Shown: positions 26,521 through 42,694 of the stretch, piece after piece
How positions within the stretch are numbered: the stretch's first letter is position 1
Layout: every line of letters begins with the position of its first letter
Assembly: GCA_028023455.1 (NCBI GenBank)
Contig: JAQFVV010000508.1
Location: 30,001-94,000, forward strand
Reading direction: 5' to 3'
From: Epiperipatus broadwayi
Taxonomy: Eukaryota; Onychophora; Udeonychophora; Euonychophora; Peripatidae
Length of the DNA: 64,000 bases
Notes under the pieces: generated by a model
Told to the model about the DNA's origin: nothing
Seen by the model: only the letters and a program-made list of their open reading frames with translations
Database searches by the model: none
Program-made: the position numbers and the translations under genes

Positions 26521-29500
26521 TTAATTACAGTAAATAATTGTTTTCTTATCAATGGAAAATCTTGTAACTATAAATTTATTTTGAACTAAATAATAATAAT
26601 ACAACACCACACAAGAAAAGTAACCATTTAAAATTTTACAGACAATTTTGAATAATATATTTCAAAATTATATAATAAATAAGCAACGTATTAGCACTGC
26701 AATACACAATGTTTAGAAATTTATGCGATGTTTTGTTTGAATAAGATCAATAGATAAAGATTATGATTTAAATAGTTCATATATTTTTATGTATTATAAT
26801 TTAATAATACTGATATTAATAATTTATTGAGCGCACATGCACACACAAGCGTATCAAAGTAATTAAGTGAGATTGTTTTGTAATTTTCAGTTAAATGCTA
26901 TTTTACATGTGAATTAATATAAATTTTACAAATACTTTTTTTACTTCATATGTCAATTACAAACATAATAAAAATGTTAAAGTTTAATGATATTTATAAA
27001 GTACAGGTTGTTTCTAAAGCTCCAGTAAGCAGTAGTTGCTATTGGATTATAAATATTAACGTTAGTGGCTAGAAAACAATGATTTAATTCTGGGTACTAT
27101 GATATTTTTCCTGCTATGACCTATTACTCAGGTGACATGTTCATCCAGTAATATTTATCCAAAGTGTTCATTTTTGATGACATGGCAACCAAAAATCCTG
27201 ACACGACTAATCCATGTCAAATAAGTGGTCTCTTTTTATTTTAGAATATATTAAATGGTTTACTCTGCCATAGATGCTTCCACCATCCACAATATAATGC
27301 ATCTCTCACATCATTTGTGTGTAATATGGTTTTATATTTAAAGATACATTTACTTTATATATTTGCATTTTGTTTTTGTTTGCTTTACTTTTTGATTTTT
27401 TTTTTTAATATTTAAAATATAACATTAAACTTGTAGCAAATTTGGCACATTATTTGTATGTATTTTTTATTTATTTAAAAATGCAGTGGTAAAAGTTGTT
27501 ATATTTGTGTTTTTTTCCTTTATATAAATTTACAGCTAAAATTTGTTATATTTATGTGTTCATTTTGTTAAGATGATAATTAAAATATGAAGATAAGTTT
27601 ACAGTTTGCCATTTTTTTAGGATAAAAAATAATGGAACTCTAAAACATTGTTATAACTCATCATTTAAAAATGTTTCAGAGTACTTTTTATATTTCTTCC
27701 ATTTTTCCATAATGAATAAATCTCTCCACCATTGGAAAGTACTTTTTTTTTTAAATTTAAAGTTTGCTATTATGTGTGAAATATGATAGTGCAAATCGCC
27801 ATAGTAGACAAATCGCCATAGTAGACTAGGAGGAAGAAGGATGGCTTCGATGATATGCAGTGTTGTACCAAAAAAAGCACAACTCACAAGTAGTTGTTTA
27901 CTTAACATCACAATATCTTCTTCCATAATGAATATATGTCTCTATTATTTTTTTCAGATTTCAACTTTCATATTACACATGATGTGATGTATTACTTATG
28001 GTGACATATTCTAAGGTTGCAATTTATTTAAAATAACTCATCTACTAGGCCTGCAGATAAATTTTATCAATTAAGTTTACACCACATTCTCTAGAGGAAT
28101 TATTTTAAATATATTGCAAACTTAGAGTAATAAATCATCTAAGTAATATGTCATAGCAGGAAGAATATCAAACTATGCAATTCTGTTAACCATTAACAGG
28201 TTGATATTTTCAGCAACATTTTTATTTTATAGTAATTCACAAAGCTTACAAATAAAAACATTCTAAAACAATCATATTTGAACTTTGCAAATATTGAATA
28301 CATGCTTTATAATAAAAACAAAGGACATTTTCATAAGCAGAAAGAAAAACATCTAAATGAGTGATTTCAAAAAATGAATGAAATCTTCTATGATTACAAT
28401 TTATTTTTAAAATGAAAATGAATAAATGTTATCTCTCATAAATCTATAAATATTCTAATTTAAAAGTATTTTATAATTTTTAGAATACCTCAAAAATCTT
28501 AATGTAGTATAAATAATTACAGATAATGGCACTATTCAAACAGTCTCATAAGGTGTAATTATTGTATTGGATATCATTTCATTTGTTAGCATTATGAACA
28601 AATTTATTAACTTCTACTTTTTAAAAATGAAACATGTACAGACAAAATTATAAAGTATACATGTATACTTTTGGTTTAAAATAATTATTATACAATTATT
28701 GGCTAGAATAATCAAATATTTAATACACTAAGAAAAATTCAAAAAATGGAAGCATGGATAAACATGTGGAGATAGAATTTGACATTTATGAAAGTGCCTG
28801 GAAATTACTGATCTCTTCAAATGTTTTTGTTTAATAAGTTAATATTCCCTACTTTACAGTATTATGATTCCTGAAGGAAACTTACACAATGTCATTTCTT
28901 ATAATTGTAGAAGAAAAATCTAAAGTTTCATAACTATCATACCATTTCAGAAGTAAACAGCCATATTAAATCTCAATTCTGCTATGATGAAGATTAAAAT
29001 CATGATACATTAATCCTATGGTGTTTTTGAATGTAAATATTATTTTAGATATCAAGAAATAAGAACAAAGATGTTGTTAAAGTTTTTTAAATCCCAGTTA
29101 TGATAATAAAAAATAATGAGCAAATATCAAATGATGAAGGATTCATCTAATAAATAAAAAAGATCAGTATATTTTAGTATAATATTTTTTTCTGAACATT
29201 CCATGCAAAAAGGCAGGAAATTAAAAATTTCCACTATTACAATAGCATAAGCTCTGCCCTGACATGTACAGCCATTGTCTATTGCCAAGGCAGTAAAACA
29301 TTTGACATTTTATGACCTTGCAGTTTCCAGTGTTGCAAAAACATGTTTATTTGCAAATTTATTATGGTTTTAATTTTTTTTTAAAAATAATTTGCACTAT
29401 ATTTATTAAATATCAAGAAATGTAAATGATTAATAACTTATTTCAACTTAAAATACTTTATTTGCAAAAGATAATGTTATATTCACAACTAATGTAAATA

Positions 29501-30405
29501 TGGCTTGAAGCAAATTAGAAGACAAGCTATGACATAAACATCTACTTTATTCACGAGTAAAACAAATGTCAGAGAAAATATCATAATTTTGCAATAAAAA
29601 ATCAAAAAATTTAATCATTTAAAGCATAATTCATTAGGTATAAGATAAATAAATAATTATTCATTTAAAAATAATAAAAATTAAGAAATATTTTGTTGAT
29701 TTTATAACTGAAAACAATCTTTCTAGAAATGATGATACATAACATCTTTGTTTTGATTATATCCTCATTTTTTTAATATTTAAAGAAAAAAAAATGTAAA
29801 GATTTAAAATTTATTTCAGTAGTAAAAAAAAATATATCAAATAAAATCAAATTTGTTATTTTCTGATAAGTAATAATCATTTTATCATATATTTTATGTT
29901 GATGTGTGAGACAAAGAAAAATGTCAGAAATGCTGAAATGTATGAGGTGGGGTACTGAAATTTGGAGTGGTGAATGCCATTGCTTCAGAATTTTTATAAA
30001 AATCTAAACAATATTAATTAATTTGCTCTTTTAATTTAAAAACTCATTAAATAGTGTAAGCAATAGGAAAAAATATATGTTAAAATATGAAGCCTATCTT
30101 ACTACATACAGAAATTATGCTGAAATTATTTGCACACATGATACCTTAAATTGAAAAAAAAAACTACAAACATAAAGGATAGGTTCAGAAAAATTTAAAA
30201 ACTTTTTTCTTGAAATAAATTGTATAATTAAAAAATGCAGAGATTATTGTAACAAAATAAAAATAATCTATTGATCTTAAGGTATCAATTTTATTGAACA
30301 ACCTAAATTATGAAATATTTTAAGAAATTTAATTTGCCAGAACATTTTAATCATCAATGAAAAATATCTATAAGAAATTAAAAGTTATAGTTATATAAAA
30401 TATGT
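26521..30405. other. Long AT-rich stretch without supported genes
   Basis: Nearly 4 kb with no recognised repeat or gene. A 91-codon ATG frame on the minus strand (27651-27926, starting MEEDIVML, ending NDEL) has no recognisable domain. It includes a 16-bp tandem repeat (AAATCGCCATAGTAGAC, near 27795-27825) and is bounded by two copies of TTCCATAATGAATA, so a chance frame in a small repeat is more likely than a gene. Confidence 0.4.
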
Positions 30406-33504
<3,099 letters not shown>

Positions 33505-33514
33505 TATCATAGAT

Positions 33515-33655
33515 TAGCATTACAAAGAAACTAAACTTTCCATACAGTAGTACCATCAGTGCAAGCCAGAGTAATAAATGGATGCAAGAAGGTTTGTGTA
33601 TAAAATACCATTCTAGTACCTACTCATCCAATATCTTCAGACTAGTTTCCAACTT
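33515..33655 (+). repeat. Foldback family A, single arm
   Basis: Carries ACTTTCCATACAGTAGTACC, then GTGCAAGCCAGAGTAATAAA, GGATGCAAGAAGGTTTGTG and CATCCAATATCTTCAGACTA. This is one arm of the complete element 300 bp further on. The opposite arm is not seen. Confidence 0.7.
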
Positions 33656-33944
33656 TTGGCTTTCATCTAGAGGAGCCATGGATCTGAGAGCATTGCACAT
33701 AGATCTTAGGATCTAATGCAACCCTCCAGCAGCCACCTTTTATCTTGTTAGCTAACTATAAGGCTTTCAGTCCAAAATAAAAAAAAACACAATAATGTTT
33801 TCAATTCAAATATGATTTCTTGTATAGTACTATAAATCTAAACTCAGTTCAGCATCTATAGTTCTTGGTGCCTTTGGTCCTTTAATAACCAGAGTCACCA
33901 TAATTCTATTTGGCAGGAATTGTTTTATAGCACCAAGCATTATA

Positions 33945-34253
33945 CAATCACCATTTCTTATGCTTACATAGATGCTAAACCCATCATACAGTAGAATCAC
34001 CAATGCAAGCCAGAGTAATCAATGGATACAAGAAGATTTGTGCAAAAAAATCCTATCTAGTGCCTACTGATCCAATATGCCACAATCTGGAAACTAGTCT
34101 CAGGATATTGGATAAGTGGCACTAGGTGGGTTTTTATCTGCAAACTTTCTTGCATCCATTGATTACTCTGGCTTGCATTGGTGGTACTACTGTATGGAGA
34201 GTTTAGCCTCTGTATAAACAGTTTATATAAGTATAAGAAATGGGTATCATGTG
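33945..34253. repeat. Foldback family A, complete palindromic element
   Basis: About 310 bp, most of it two inverted arms of roughly 150 bp. Left arm landmarks: CACCATTTCTTATGCTTA, GCTAAACCCATCATACAGTA, CAATGCAAGCCAGAGTAATC, AATGGATACAAGAAG, CTAGTGCC, TCCAATAT. The right arm has the reverse complements in reverse order, with substitutions. There is no coding capacity, so it would depend on an outside transposase if it is a DNA transposon derivative. Target duplications were not resolved. Confidence 0.85.
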
Positions 34254-34297
34254 ATGTTTAGTGGATTAAATCATTACTATTACTACTAGTGTAATTA

Positions 34298-34343
34298 CTA
34301 GATTAGCTCTTCAATGAGTGCTAGATTAGCTCTTCAATGAGTG
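34298..34343 (+). repeat. 23-bp perfect tandem duplication
   Basis: Two exact copies of a 23-bp unit beginning CTAGATTAGCTCTTCAATGA, just outside the family A element. Confidence 0.95.
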
Positions 34344-35920
34344 CTTTAAGTACCAAATTACTTCATCTTTGTGAGTAATTAACTGAAGTTTTATTAAGTC
34401 TGACAATTAATGTGGCCATTTACTTCAGAGATGGCAAAGTAGTTCTTCCATTTACATCTACCAACAATACTCTTTGCTTATTTGTAGGGATATTTTTGTA
34501 GATTTTAATTTTTAAAAGACCTAAACTATGAATTAATGTATATTAAATTTATTAATTCAATAAAAAAAACGGAATGGTCACTATTTTCCATATAGTAAAG
34601 TAAAGATCAAATGATATTTAAGCCAATCTACATATGGTTCTGTCTACCTGTCTTTCATGGTTATGTTTCTTTGTAATATAGTTTCTACAGCATTTGTAAG
34701 ATTACTTTGAGGAAATTTCCAGAATAACAAAAAGTATTATTCTTTGCATAGTTTATTAAATACTTCTAATTATTGTACTAAATATGTGTGTAATAATTAT
34801 CTAAAATCAAAAGACTACATGTATACATTTTCATTTTATTCATGTATGTTATATTTTTACATTGAAAATTTATAAATTTGATGTAATATTAACAAAGAAA
34901 ACTACTGTTGGTTTAATTACCACAATTTATCACTATGATTGTGTAATTTTATTACAACACTGTGTTAGTATATTTTGAGATATTGTAATATATTGTAAAG
35001 CAACTTTAATATTTTAAAGCAGAATTGTATAGATTTATCAAAATTAACTTTGAGTCAACATATTGGTCTCTTATCCACTATTTAATGATAAAGCATCATT
35101 CGTTCTCCTTGCATTGACTGTTTATTATTTTAAAGTTTAATTATTTTTATAATGTTTTTTTTTTTAAAAATAAATTTCTAAAAAATCAAGTCCAATTTAT
35201 TGAAATTTTAATAAGGAATGGAGTTTTTATTTTGAAATCAAAGGTTAATTAGAGACAAAAATTACCACTAAGGTTAACAAAAGAAAATATCAACCTGTTA
35301 AAGGGTTACATTAAACTGAAGCATATGTGATTGAGAAAATTTTATGAATTTAATAATTTGTAGCAGAAATTATCAAATACAAACATTTATTGTAACTTGG
35401 AATTAAAGAAGAAAATAGAATAATATTAGTGAAATATTAAAAAATAATCAGTAGATGATTTAAGAAACATTTATTTTAATCTAAAAACAGGCATATATTT
35501 TTAAATGTGTTTTTCTTTTCTCTTTTCACATTTATAAAGTACCATTGATGGCATTAAGATTATGAACCCATAAAAATGTCAAAAGAGCAAATAATATTTT
35601 TAATAAATTACTATTAATATCTTTAAAAAAAATGGAATATATACATTTTTTGGTAATCATGTTTTTAAAAAAAATTCATAAAATTTAGGCCAATAATTTA
35701 TATAGCACTCATTGAAATTATATAACTAGATCTAAATAAAGGAGTTAATGAAAACAATGATTTTCTACTGAGTTTTGATAGGAATCTATTCAAACATACA
35801 TTTGATAAAAAAATAGATCCAATTACTCAAGGCTTTTAATAGGCTTAAAAATGTACATGATAACATTCAATCCTTAAGCTAGCAACAATCTCAACCTGCA
35901 ATGATAATTGATTATTATTA
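34344..35920. other. AT-rich DNA, no feature recognised
   Basis: No coding frame and no repeat shared with other parts of the window. Confidence 0.4.
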
Positions 35921-35929
35921 GTTTGCTTT

Positions 35930-36050
35930 TAGAACAGATTAATTTGCCTAATTAATTACTTTTGTTTAAACTTATTTGCATATTAATCACATTCCTTGTT
36001 TAAATTGCAATCTTTTGTGTCTATATAAATATATCAGATCATAGATAAAG
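35930..36050 (+). promoter_or_regulatory. Promoter-like cluster (homeodomain-type sites, octamer, TATA box)
   Basis: Within 120 bp: several TAAT/ATTA cores including CCTAATTAATTACT, an exact POU octamer ATTTGCAT at 35974-35981 followed by TAAT, and a TATATAAA at 36022-36029. These words occur by chance often in DNA this AT-rich, although an exact octamer is rarer. If the TATA box acts at the usual 30 bp, transcription would start at about 36053, on top of the ATG of the small frame, which argues against a simple promoter for it. Confidence 0.2.
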
Positions 36051-36182
36051 ATGGTATCACCTTTACTTACCATATTTGTTTTTCTGGCATTGCAATCAAA
36101 CTTGGCAATCTTCAACATGGTTGGACATGCAGTAGTTATACAGACATTATTATTCAATAATCTAGTGATTGCTTTACCATAA
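36051..36182 (+). CDS. Small ATG frame with signal-peptide-like start (speculative)
   Basis: 43 codons beginning MVSPLLTIFVFLALQSNLA, which looks like a secretory signal peptide: short polar start, hydrophobic core, small residues near the end. It continues FNMVGHAVVIQTLLFNN and stops at TAA (36180-36182). It could be the first exon of a secreted peptide or cuticle-like protein, with splice donors possible at GTTGG or GTAGT near 36118-36132. T-rich DNA easily encodes hydrophobic runs by chance, no second exon was found, and the upstream TATA spacing does not suit this ATG. Treat as a candidate only. Confidence 0.15.
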   Translation: MVSPLLTIFVFLALQSNLAIFNMVGHAVVIQTLLFNNLVIALP

Positions 36183-37196
36183 CTGGTTTCATTGATTCAT
36201 GCAAGAATCTTTCATGAGTTTTCATTTAAAAAAAACATTTTGAATAAGGAAACCAGAATTGCTTTCATGAATCTTCAGCTAAAGGATATCTATTACCTCC
36301 TTTTTTGAAACTTTGAAAAAAAATAGCTTGTCTGCAAGAACATTTAATTTTTCTTTCCAGTACATGCTTTGATAAAATTTTCCAAAATGCACATCCATTG
36401 TGAATATATATCTGTAACAAAATCATTATCTATAATTTTAATAACTATGAAATTGATATTATAAACTTAATAAATTTTAAAATTATATTAACTAACATTT
36501 GCCCTAGTTGTATTTTCTCAATTGTCTAAACAAGAGTTAAAATCTCTTGCTATCTCCCTGGGTTTAGCCAGTACCAATCATCATCATAAGCATTAATATT
36601 TGATCACAGTAAATTAAATTTTCTTATAATTTGTATATGTATTTTTTATTATTGATGTGTGATGCATATTTTTAGTAATGCCCTATGTGATCAAAAGAAA
36701 GATAGAGTAACCACTACAATATATATGAAAGAAAAAAAATTATTTCAAAACATTTTTAATAACTTTATACTGGTTAATGTTTTATTTATATCCTAGGATT
36801 GAAAGTGTAAGAGTAATAAAGAAAATATCTACTCAAATTTTTGCTTATGCAGATATACTAATACATATTTGTTAGATATATTAGTATATAGGTATAGAAA
36901 CATTATACATATACAAGTTTCGACCTGGCCTATGGAAAGGTCGTTTTTATAATTGATTGATTGAGCACATTTTTTTAAAGATTTAATGTAAATTAAACTT
37001 AAAATTTTAATATTATATAAATAAATGTGAAAAATTCACAATTAAAAACTTAAAAAAAATTTGGAAGAACCAAAATTGTTTGTTTATACTTCAGGAATGT
37101 ACACAGTAGGATACATTTTTGACTTGCACACAATAAATTAATGTATTAATAAAGCTAAATTTAAATTATTAATTATACCTGTTATATTTAGTAAGT
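36183..37196. other. AT-rich DNA, no feature recognised
   Basis: No gene supported. A short GC-stemmed inverted repeat (CGACCT...AGGTCG) lies near 36920-36943. Confidence 0.4.
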
Positions 37197-37460
<264 letters not shown>

Positions 37461-37482
37461 TGAAATTCTATTTATTGACCAA

Positions 37483-37518
<36 letters not shown>

Positions 37519-37540
37519 TTGGTCAATAAATAGAATTTCA
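37461..37540. repeat. Perfect palindrome with 24-bp arms around (TA)16
   Basis: The left arm 37461-37484 (TGAAATTCTATTTATTGACC...) and right arm 37517-37540 are exact reverse complements, and the 32 bp between are pure TA. It joins the end of the TATC array directly. The whole 80-bp unit can extrude as a cruciform. Confidence 0.97.
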
Positions 37541-39134
37541 TACATTTGGAGATTTGACAGCGTTAGATTTTATGTAATAAAAAAGATTATTTACTGGAAC
37601 ACCGTTTGAATAAAAAAAAAATTAAGAGGGCATTCTAGTAAAGCATCATGTTTAAACATATATTCATACAAGAGACAAATTATGGATTTTATTTATAAGA
37701 ATGCTATAGTCTGCTTTTTTAATTTTCAGTTTAGATTTTTAGTTTGGATCTAATTCTTCAGCACTGAATTATTGTCATATGGCAGAAAAACTAATGTCTA
37801 AGTTTATAAACCATATTTCATAACAAAATATGTTTTCTTTTTTTTTTCAATATGTAAAACCTTTCCACTTTTATAATATATATTAATATGAAAGAGCTTT
37901 ATAACTATGATTGTGAAAATATACTTTTAAAAATATACTAAATAAAAATAATCAAATAAGTCATCTCTTCATAATTTGTGTGATATTTTAGCACGGAGAG
38001 TGATACAATTGTACTTTAGGGACTTTTAAATATTTAAATTCATCATATTATCATTACAATAAAACAAATAACTTTTTTTTGATTTGATCATTATAGAAAG
38101 AATGTAAAAAAATAATCCTTTAAAAACGTTTTTATTCAACCTTTCTGGAACAAAGAAATTTTCAGGTTGAGCATTTCATAAACAATTTATTATTAACTAC
38201 TTTTTCATATTTGTTAACTTGTATTTTTTTTTTTTCTATTTAAATTTATTTGTTCTATAAATTACTTCAAGCAGTAACATAAAATTTAATTTATTAATAT
38301 TATTTATAACTATAAGCATTTTTGTTTGTAATTTTGTAGTATGTAATGTTTTAAACTTATTAATTTATAACAATTTAATCGCCGTACAAATCTAAAATGT
38401 TTTTAGTACATACACTAAATGTAAATGTTTAATATTATAATTTTTATTAATAATAGTAAAATTTATAATAAGGACGGAAGTCTTTTGTCATTTTCTTTTG
38501 TTTGCATACTCATATATATATATAACTTCAGAATTAATTATTATTTATTTTACAAACATAAATAAGACAGTTTGTCTAGAAAAAGTCACTTAAAAATACT
38601 GAACTCAGAATAGAATAGAATGAATATATAAAAAAAGTATCAGAAGTTAAGTGCATGACTAATTTATAAAATAAATATAACAAGTTTATGTTCATTATCT
38701 AAAAAAATATATCATAAAATCTTATTCAATAAAATAGAATAGAGTTATAAAAAGAAAATCATGACTACTACAGAATTTGTTTAGGTTGTCGAATTCGTGG
38801 ATAAAAATGTCATAATATTTACAAATATTTAAAGAGACTAGTGAGGTATTAGGACAATAACTTTTATTTTGATAATTATAATCCCATTGGTAAAAAATTA
38901 ATAGACATACAACGATACATATAAACAGATAGATAGAATGATAAATAAAAAGATAGATGAATAGATAAATGAAAAGATAGATAGTCAGTCATATAGATAG
39001 ATAAAGAGGTAGATGGATAGATTGTTATATCATTCATTTTGTTGATAATTTAAAAAAATGCAAAATTCAGTAAAGAAATCTATCAAATCAAAAAGAATAT
39101 ATATAATAAACCCACATACATTATATATATATAT
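37541..39134. other. AT-rich DNA with degenerate GATA-type repeats
   Basis: No gene supported. At 38920-39020 there are scattered, degenerate GATAGA/GATAAA units resembling a decayed tetranucleotide array. Confidence 0.45.
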
Positions 39135-41336
39135 TGTAACGATCCGGAGAATGTGACTTAACGTAAACTGCACTACAGGGCGCCATCTAGGCATTTGAAC
39201 CTAGAAAAATTTATAAAGTAGGAAGATACGTAAGTAAAAAAAAAAATTTTTTTTTAAATATTTTGGTTCCGGTCGTTAGCCTATGTCACTAGCTCAGTGG
39301 AATAGCAGAGATTAAATAATATAAGATCTTATCTAATTAGATTTCAACATTAAAAAATAAATAAAATAAGCCACTGCCAGTAATTAACATACAAACATTT
39401 ATTTATGCACATATATATATAAGATTTAAAATTATTTTAGTATTAGTTTACATTTTAACATTTAACATTATTTTTAACTTTGATTTTGATTTTAATTTAC
39501 CTTTAATTACTATTATATTCTAATTTTACATTTTAATTAAGTTCGCACAGATGGGATTATAAAAGCTTGTTATAATAAGTTGCTATAGATCGGTTACATA
39601 GATTACACGGTTAAAAACATTCCAAAGTAAACCTAAGCGATCAAAATATAAAATTATTGATTACTGACAATTGCGGAGGGAAATTTATATGTAACCCAAT
39701 AGTATTCACCATAAGATACTTGCATTGTCACCAATAACTTAAAAGGCATCCGAATAAATACATTTTAGATACTCACCGTAAGGTATCATTATTTATCGAA
39801 TGTCTATATATTTTGATCAAATATGAAACGCAAAACATAGTTAACCGATAAACAATCCATGCAAGCGTCTATAAACAACTTAAATTTAATGCATTTTTAT
39901 TTAGGGTCGAGCATGAATACTACATAGATTTGCATTGAAATTAAAATATTCTATCCCTATTTAACCTTAGGCTAAAATTCAGAGTCAAACTGGCATCAAT
40001 TCATCTGATATATCGATGTATTCAATGTAATAAAATACGACAGCACAAAAGGTTAAAAGAAGAAATTGCCTCTTATGAGATAGGAATATTACATCTATCT
40101 CTAAAGAAGAGCAATAAAACAAAAAACTCCATAGAAAGGAACTGCGGTATCCGACTTATAATTCCTTCCATAGGCAAACGGAAGTGTGCGGCGTATGAAG
40201 CGATTCTGCCCGTGGCGAATCAATATTACATCTACTAATCACACCAATATATCCAATCCATTGACCCAATTTAACCACGAAACAAATAACCTAAGATTAC
40301 CCTCTCCTAATATAACTTTACAAATCTATACAGCCATTCACGCCCGACTTAAGTTTAACATTTTTATAATTAATTTAACGGAAAACAAAAATCATAATAA
40401 AACTTAAAGAACAAAAAATAAATAAATGGAAATGATTTTACAAAATAAATACATTAAATAAAATTATAACTAATTAATAAATAATGTTGGTCAGATAGAA
40501 TAATATTGCAATTATTTAAATCTGGAAAGTTTTTAATTTACTGTTCATAAATTTTAAAGTTCTTACGGTTATTTAAATAGTTCATCTTCATATATTCCTT
40601 GCCATTTGAACGTGAATTCCCACATCGTTCGAAGATTGGTATCCTGTTGGCCGATTTATTTATCCATCCGGAGATTTTTTAGTGTAGTTGGTCCTCAATG
40701 TAGAAACGATGGCTCATTTTTCTTCCTTTCTTAACAGAACTGAAGGGATTGAAACTGTGCGTCTTTTTCAATCCCCTCAGCACTAACACCTAGCTGTTAC
40801 ATCGTAATACTCATCAATAACTAGTCACTAACTAATAATTTCCAAATTTTTTCCTTTTATACGTATTCGAAGGATTGACTTAACATTACGTCATCAATGA
40901 GATGATCCTTTTCGTTGAGGTCCGATTTCCAAATGGATTTATTTCATTTGCTGAAAGTTTCTATTGTTTTCTTATCTGACCGGTGTTTTTACATTTAAAT
41001 GCCAAGGCTGGTTTACATTTAACTAATTAACAATCATTTCCATTTCTGATTAATTAACCTGTTTTCTAAATCAAAAATATGTTTAAAGATAAATTTAAAG
41101 ATATAATTTTATCTCCAAATCTTTTTAAAATTTAGTTTTAAAATACTTTTTCTTTAATAAATTTTTATTTTAATAATTTTTCATTATCTGTGCGATTTAA
41201 TATATAAGAGTTTAAGTTGATATTTAATTTCAATTTTTAATTCTTAAAGAAAATTTTTAAATGCGAACTTTTTAATTTACTTTCATGTTTAATAAATAAA
41301 AAAAAAACAATGTAACGAACGTCTGTGCTCGTTACA
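39135..41336 (+). repeat. Family F LTR-like repeat, copy 1 (about 2.2 kb)
   Basis: Begins TGTAACGATCCGG and ends TGCTCGTTACA, giving TG...CA ends and an 8-bp inverted terminal match (TGTAACGA/TCGTTACA). A second TGTAACGA at 41311-41318 forms a small hairpin with the end. The element is related throughout to copies 2 and 3, which lie in reverse orientation at 48.6-53.3 kb. It keeps many CG dinucleotides, for example GGCGCC and GCGGCGTATGAAGCG, where the others have TG or CA. Weak similarity to copy 3 continues to about 41590, so either the LTR is longer or internal sequence follows. No protein is encoded. A single LTR or truncated element fits best. Confidence 0.6.
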
Positions 41337-41600
41337 TATCAGTAAAGTTACTTTAAAAAAAAAGATCAAAAAAAAATATTTTACTTAGGGTTAGTAATTA
41401 CGGTACACGATTGACAAAGACATTTACAAAACATCCGGTTAATAATTTTACAAAAAGACTATATACAAAAAGAAAAATGTTTACTATCGTTTTCCAAGGA
41501 CCATTTACGTTCACCTCCTCCCGACCAGAGTTCTAACTTTTTTTTTTTATCCATTTTATTTTTACACACGGCATGACAAGCAAATTTTATAAATTATTTA
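41337..41600 (+). other. Sequence shared with the flank of family F copy 3
   Basis: TATCAGTAAAGTTACTTT, TTTACTTAGGGTTAGTAATT and CCTCCTCCCGACCAG have counterparts, diverged, on the minus strand at about 50945-51245 next to copy 3. They may be the first bases of the internal region of an LTR element, or the true outer part of the repeat. Confidence 0.5.
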
Positions 41601-41653
41601 TTTAAATAAGGTTGCATTGAGATAAATATGTTTTAAGAAATAATGGGTTTAAA

Positions 41654-41657
<4 letters not shown>

Positions 41658-41714
<57 letters not shown>
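41658..41714. repeat. (TA)n microsatellite
   Basis: 57 bp of uninterrupted TA. Confidence 0.97.
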
Positions 41715-41719
<5 letters not shown>

Positions 41720-42073
41720 TAAAAATTAACAATACATAAAAAAATATAAAGACATATTTGATTAAGAGTAAAGAATTTAATAAAAATATAACTTTTATTA
41801 CATGCCACATTCAAATTATTTTTTGAAAGATTATTTAATTATGAAAATGATTTTTCTCAATGATTTAGAACTGGATCATACAGGAATTATTTTTATAAAA
41901 CGTTTTTAATGTATAGTAACAGTGCACATTGCAATATTGTTCCAGTTTAATCCATTTAGACAATTTGAAATAATGATTTATATGAGAGAATAAATCTGTA
42001 CCATGACAGTATATCAAACATACATTTTAAATTTTTATCAACATTGGTAAAAATTTATTTTGAAATTAATATA

Positions 42074-42330
42074 TCAGTCTCCTGGAATATGACATTTAAT
42101 AATTACTAGATTAATAAACAGCAATAAAAATGGATTGCCATAGACAAACTCACTTAGATAATGAATAAATAGCATCCTAAATGTTAAACTAAGGATGAAG
42201 AATAGAATGAATCCAACTATTATTGAATTTTTTACTGTATATAAACTAGATTTCACCAAATAGAGTGAAATTATTACAACAGCCACCTGAAATATATGAC
42301 CTTTAATAATTATTAGATTAATAATCAACT
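42074..42330. repeat. Diverged short direct repeats
   Basis: CCTGGAATATGACATTTAAT (about 42081) and CCTGAAATATATGACCTTTA (about 42286) start related segments that both continue TAATTA(C/T)TAGATTAATA. A related longer pair, GTCAATTAATAATAC / GCAGTTAATAATTTCC with CTGGCAA(C/T)AA, occurs at 42435-42520 and 42795-42860. Probably an old duplication. The minus-strand ORF spanning it is not recognised. Confidence 0.5.
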
Positions 42331-42694
42331 ATTTAAGAATGGAGACAAAACCTCTTTTTTTAATAACCATGTTTTAGCAATTTAATAGAATTTAATAAAT
42401 TTAAATGTGAAATTAATATAATTAATGTCAATTAGTAGATTGTCAATTAATAATACTTGATAGTTTTCTGGCAACAATAAAATGCAAAACATTATCTATG
42501 TTTATATGGATACAATGTTTTTATTTCTATGTTTTATTATAATAACAATTCATGAAAATATTTAATTCAACACATACGACTCTCTGGAGAAATTTGAATA
42601 TTACTTGCAGAGTGTTAAGAAAAATGATATTATTTTACATTCACACACCCATAGAAATAGCTTTCTTGGTTTAAATACATTTTACAACTTGGGT

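Noticed and set aside
27651-27926. 91-codon ATG frame on the minus strand
   Set aside because: No domain, contains a small tandem repeat and is bracketed by short direct repeats. Kept only as a remark in the region note.
39285-39310. tRNA A-box-like sequence (CTAGCTCAGTGGAATAGCAG) in family F copy 1
   Set aside because: No B box, acceptor stem or tRNA fold follows; it lies inside an LTR-like repeat. Not a tRNA gene.
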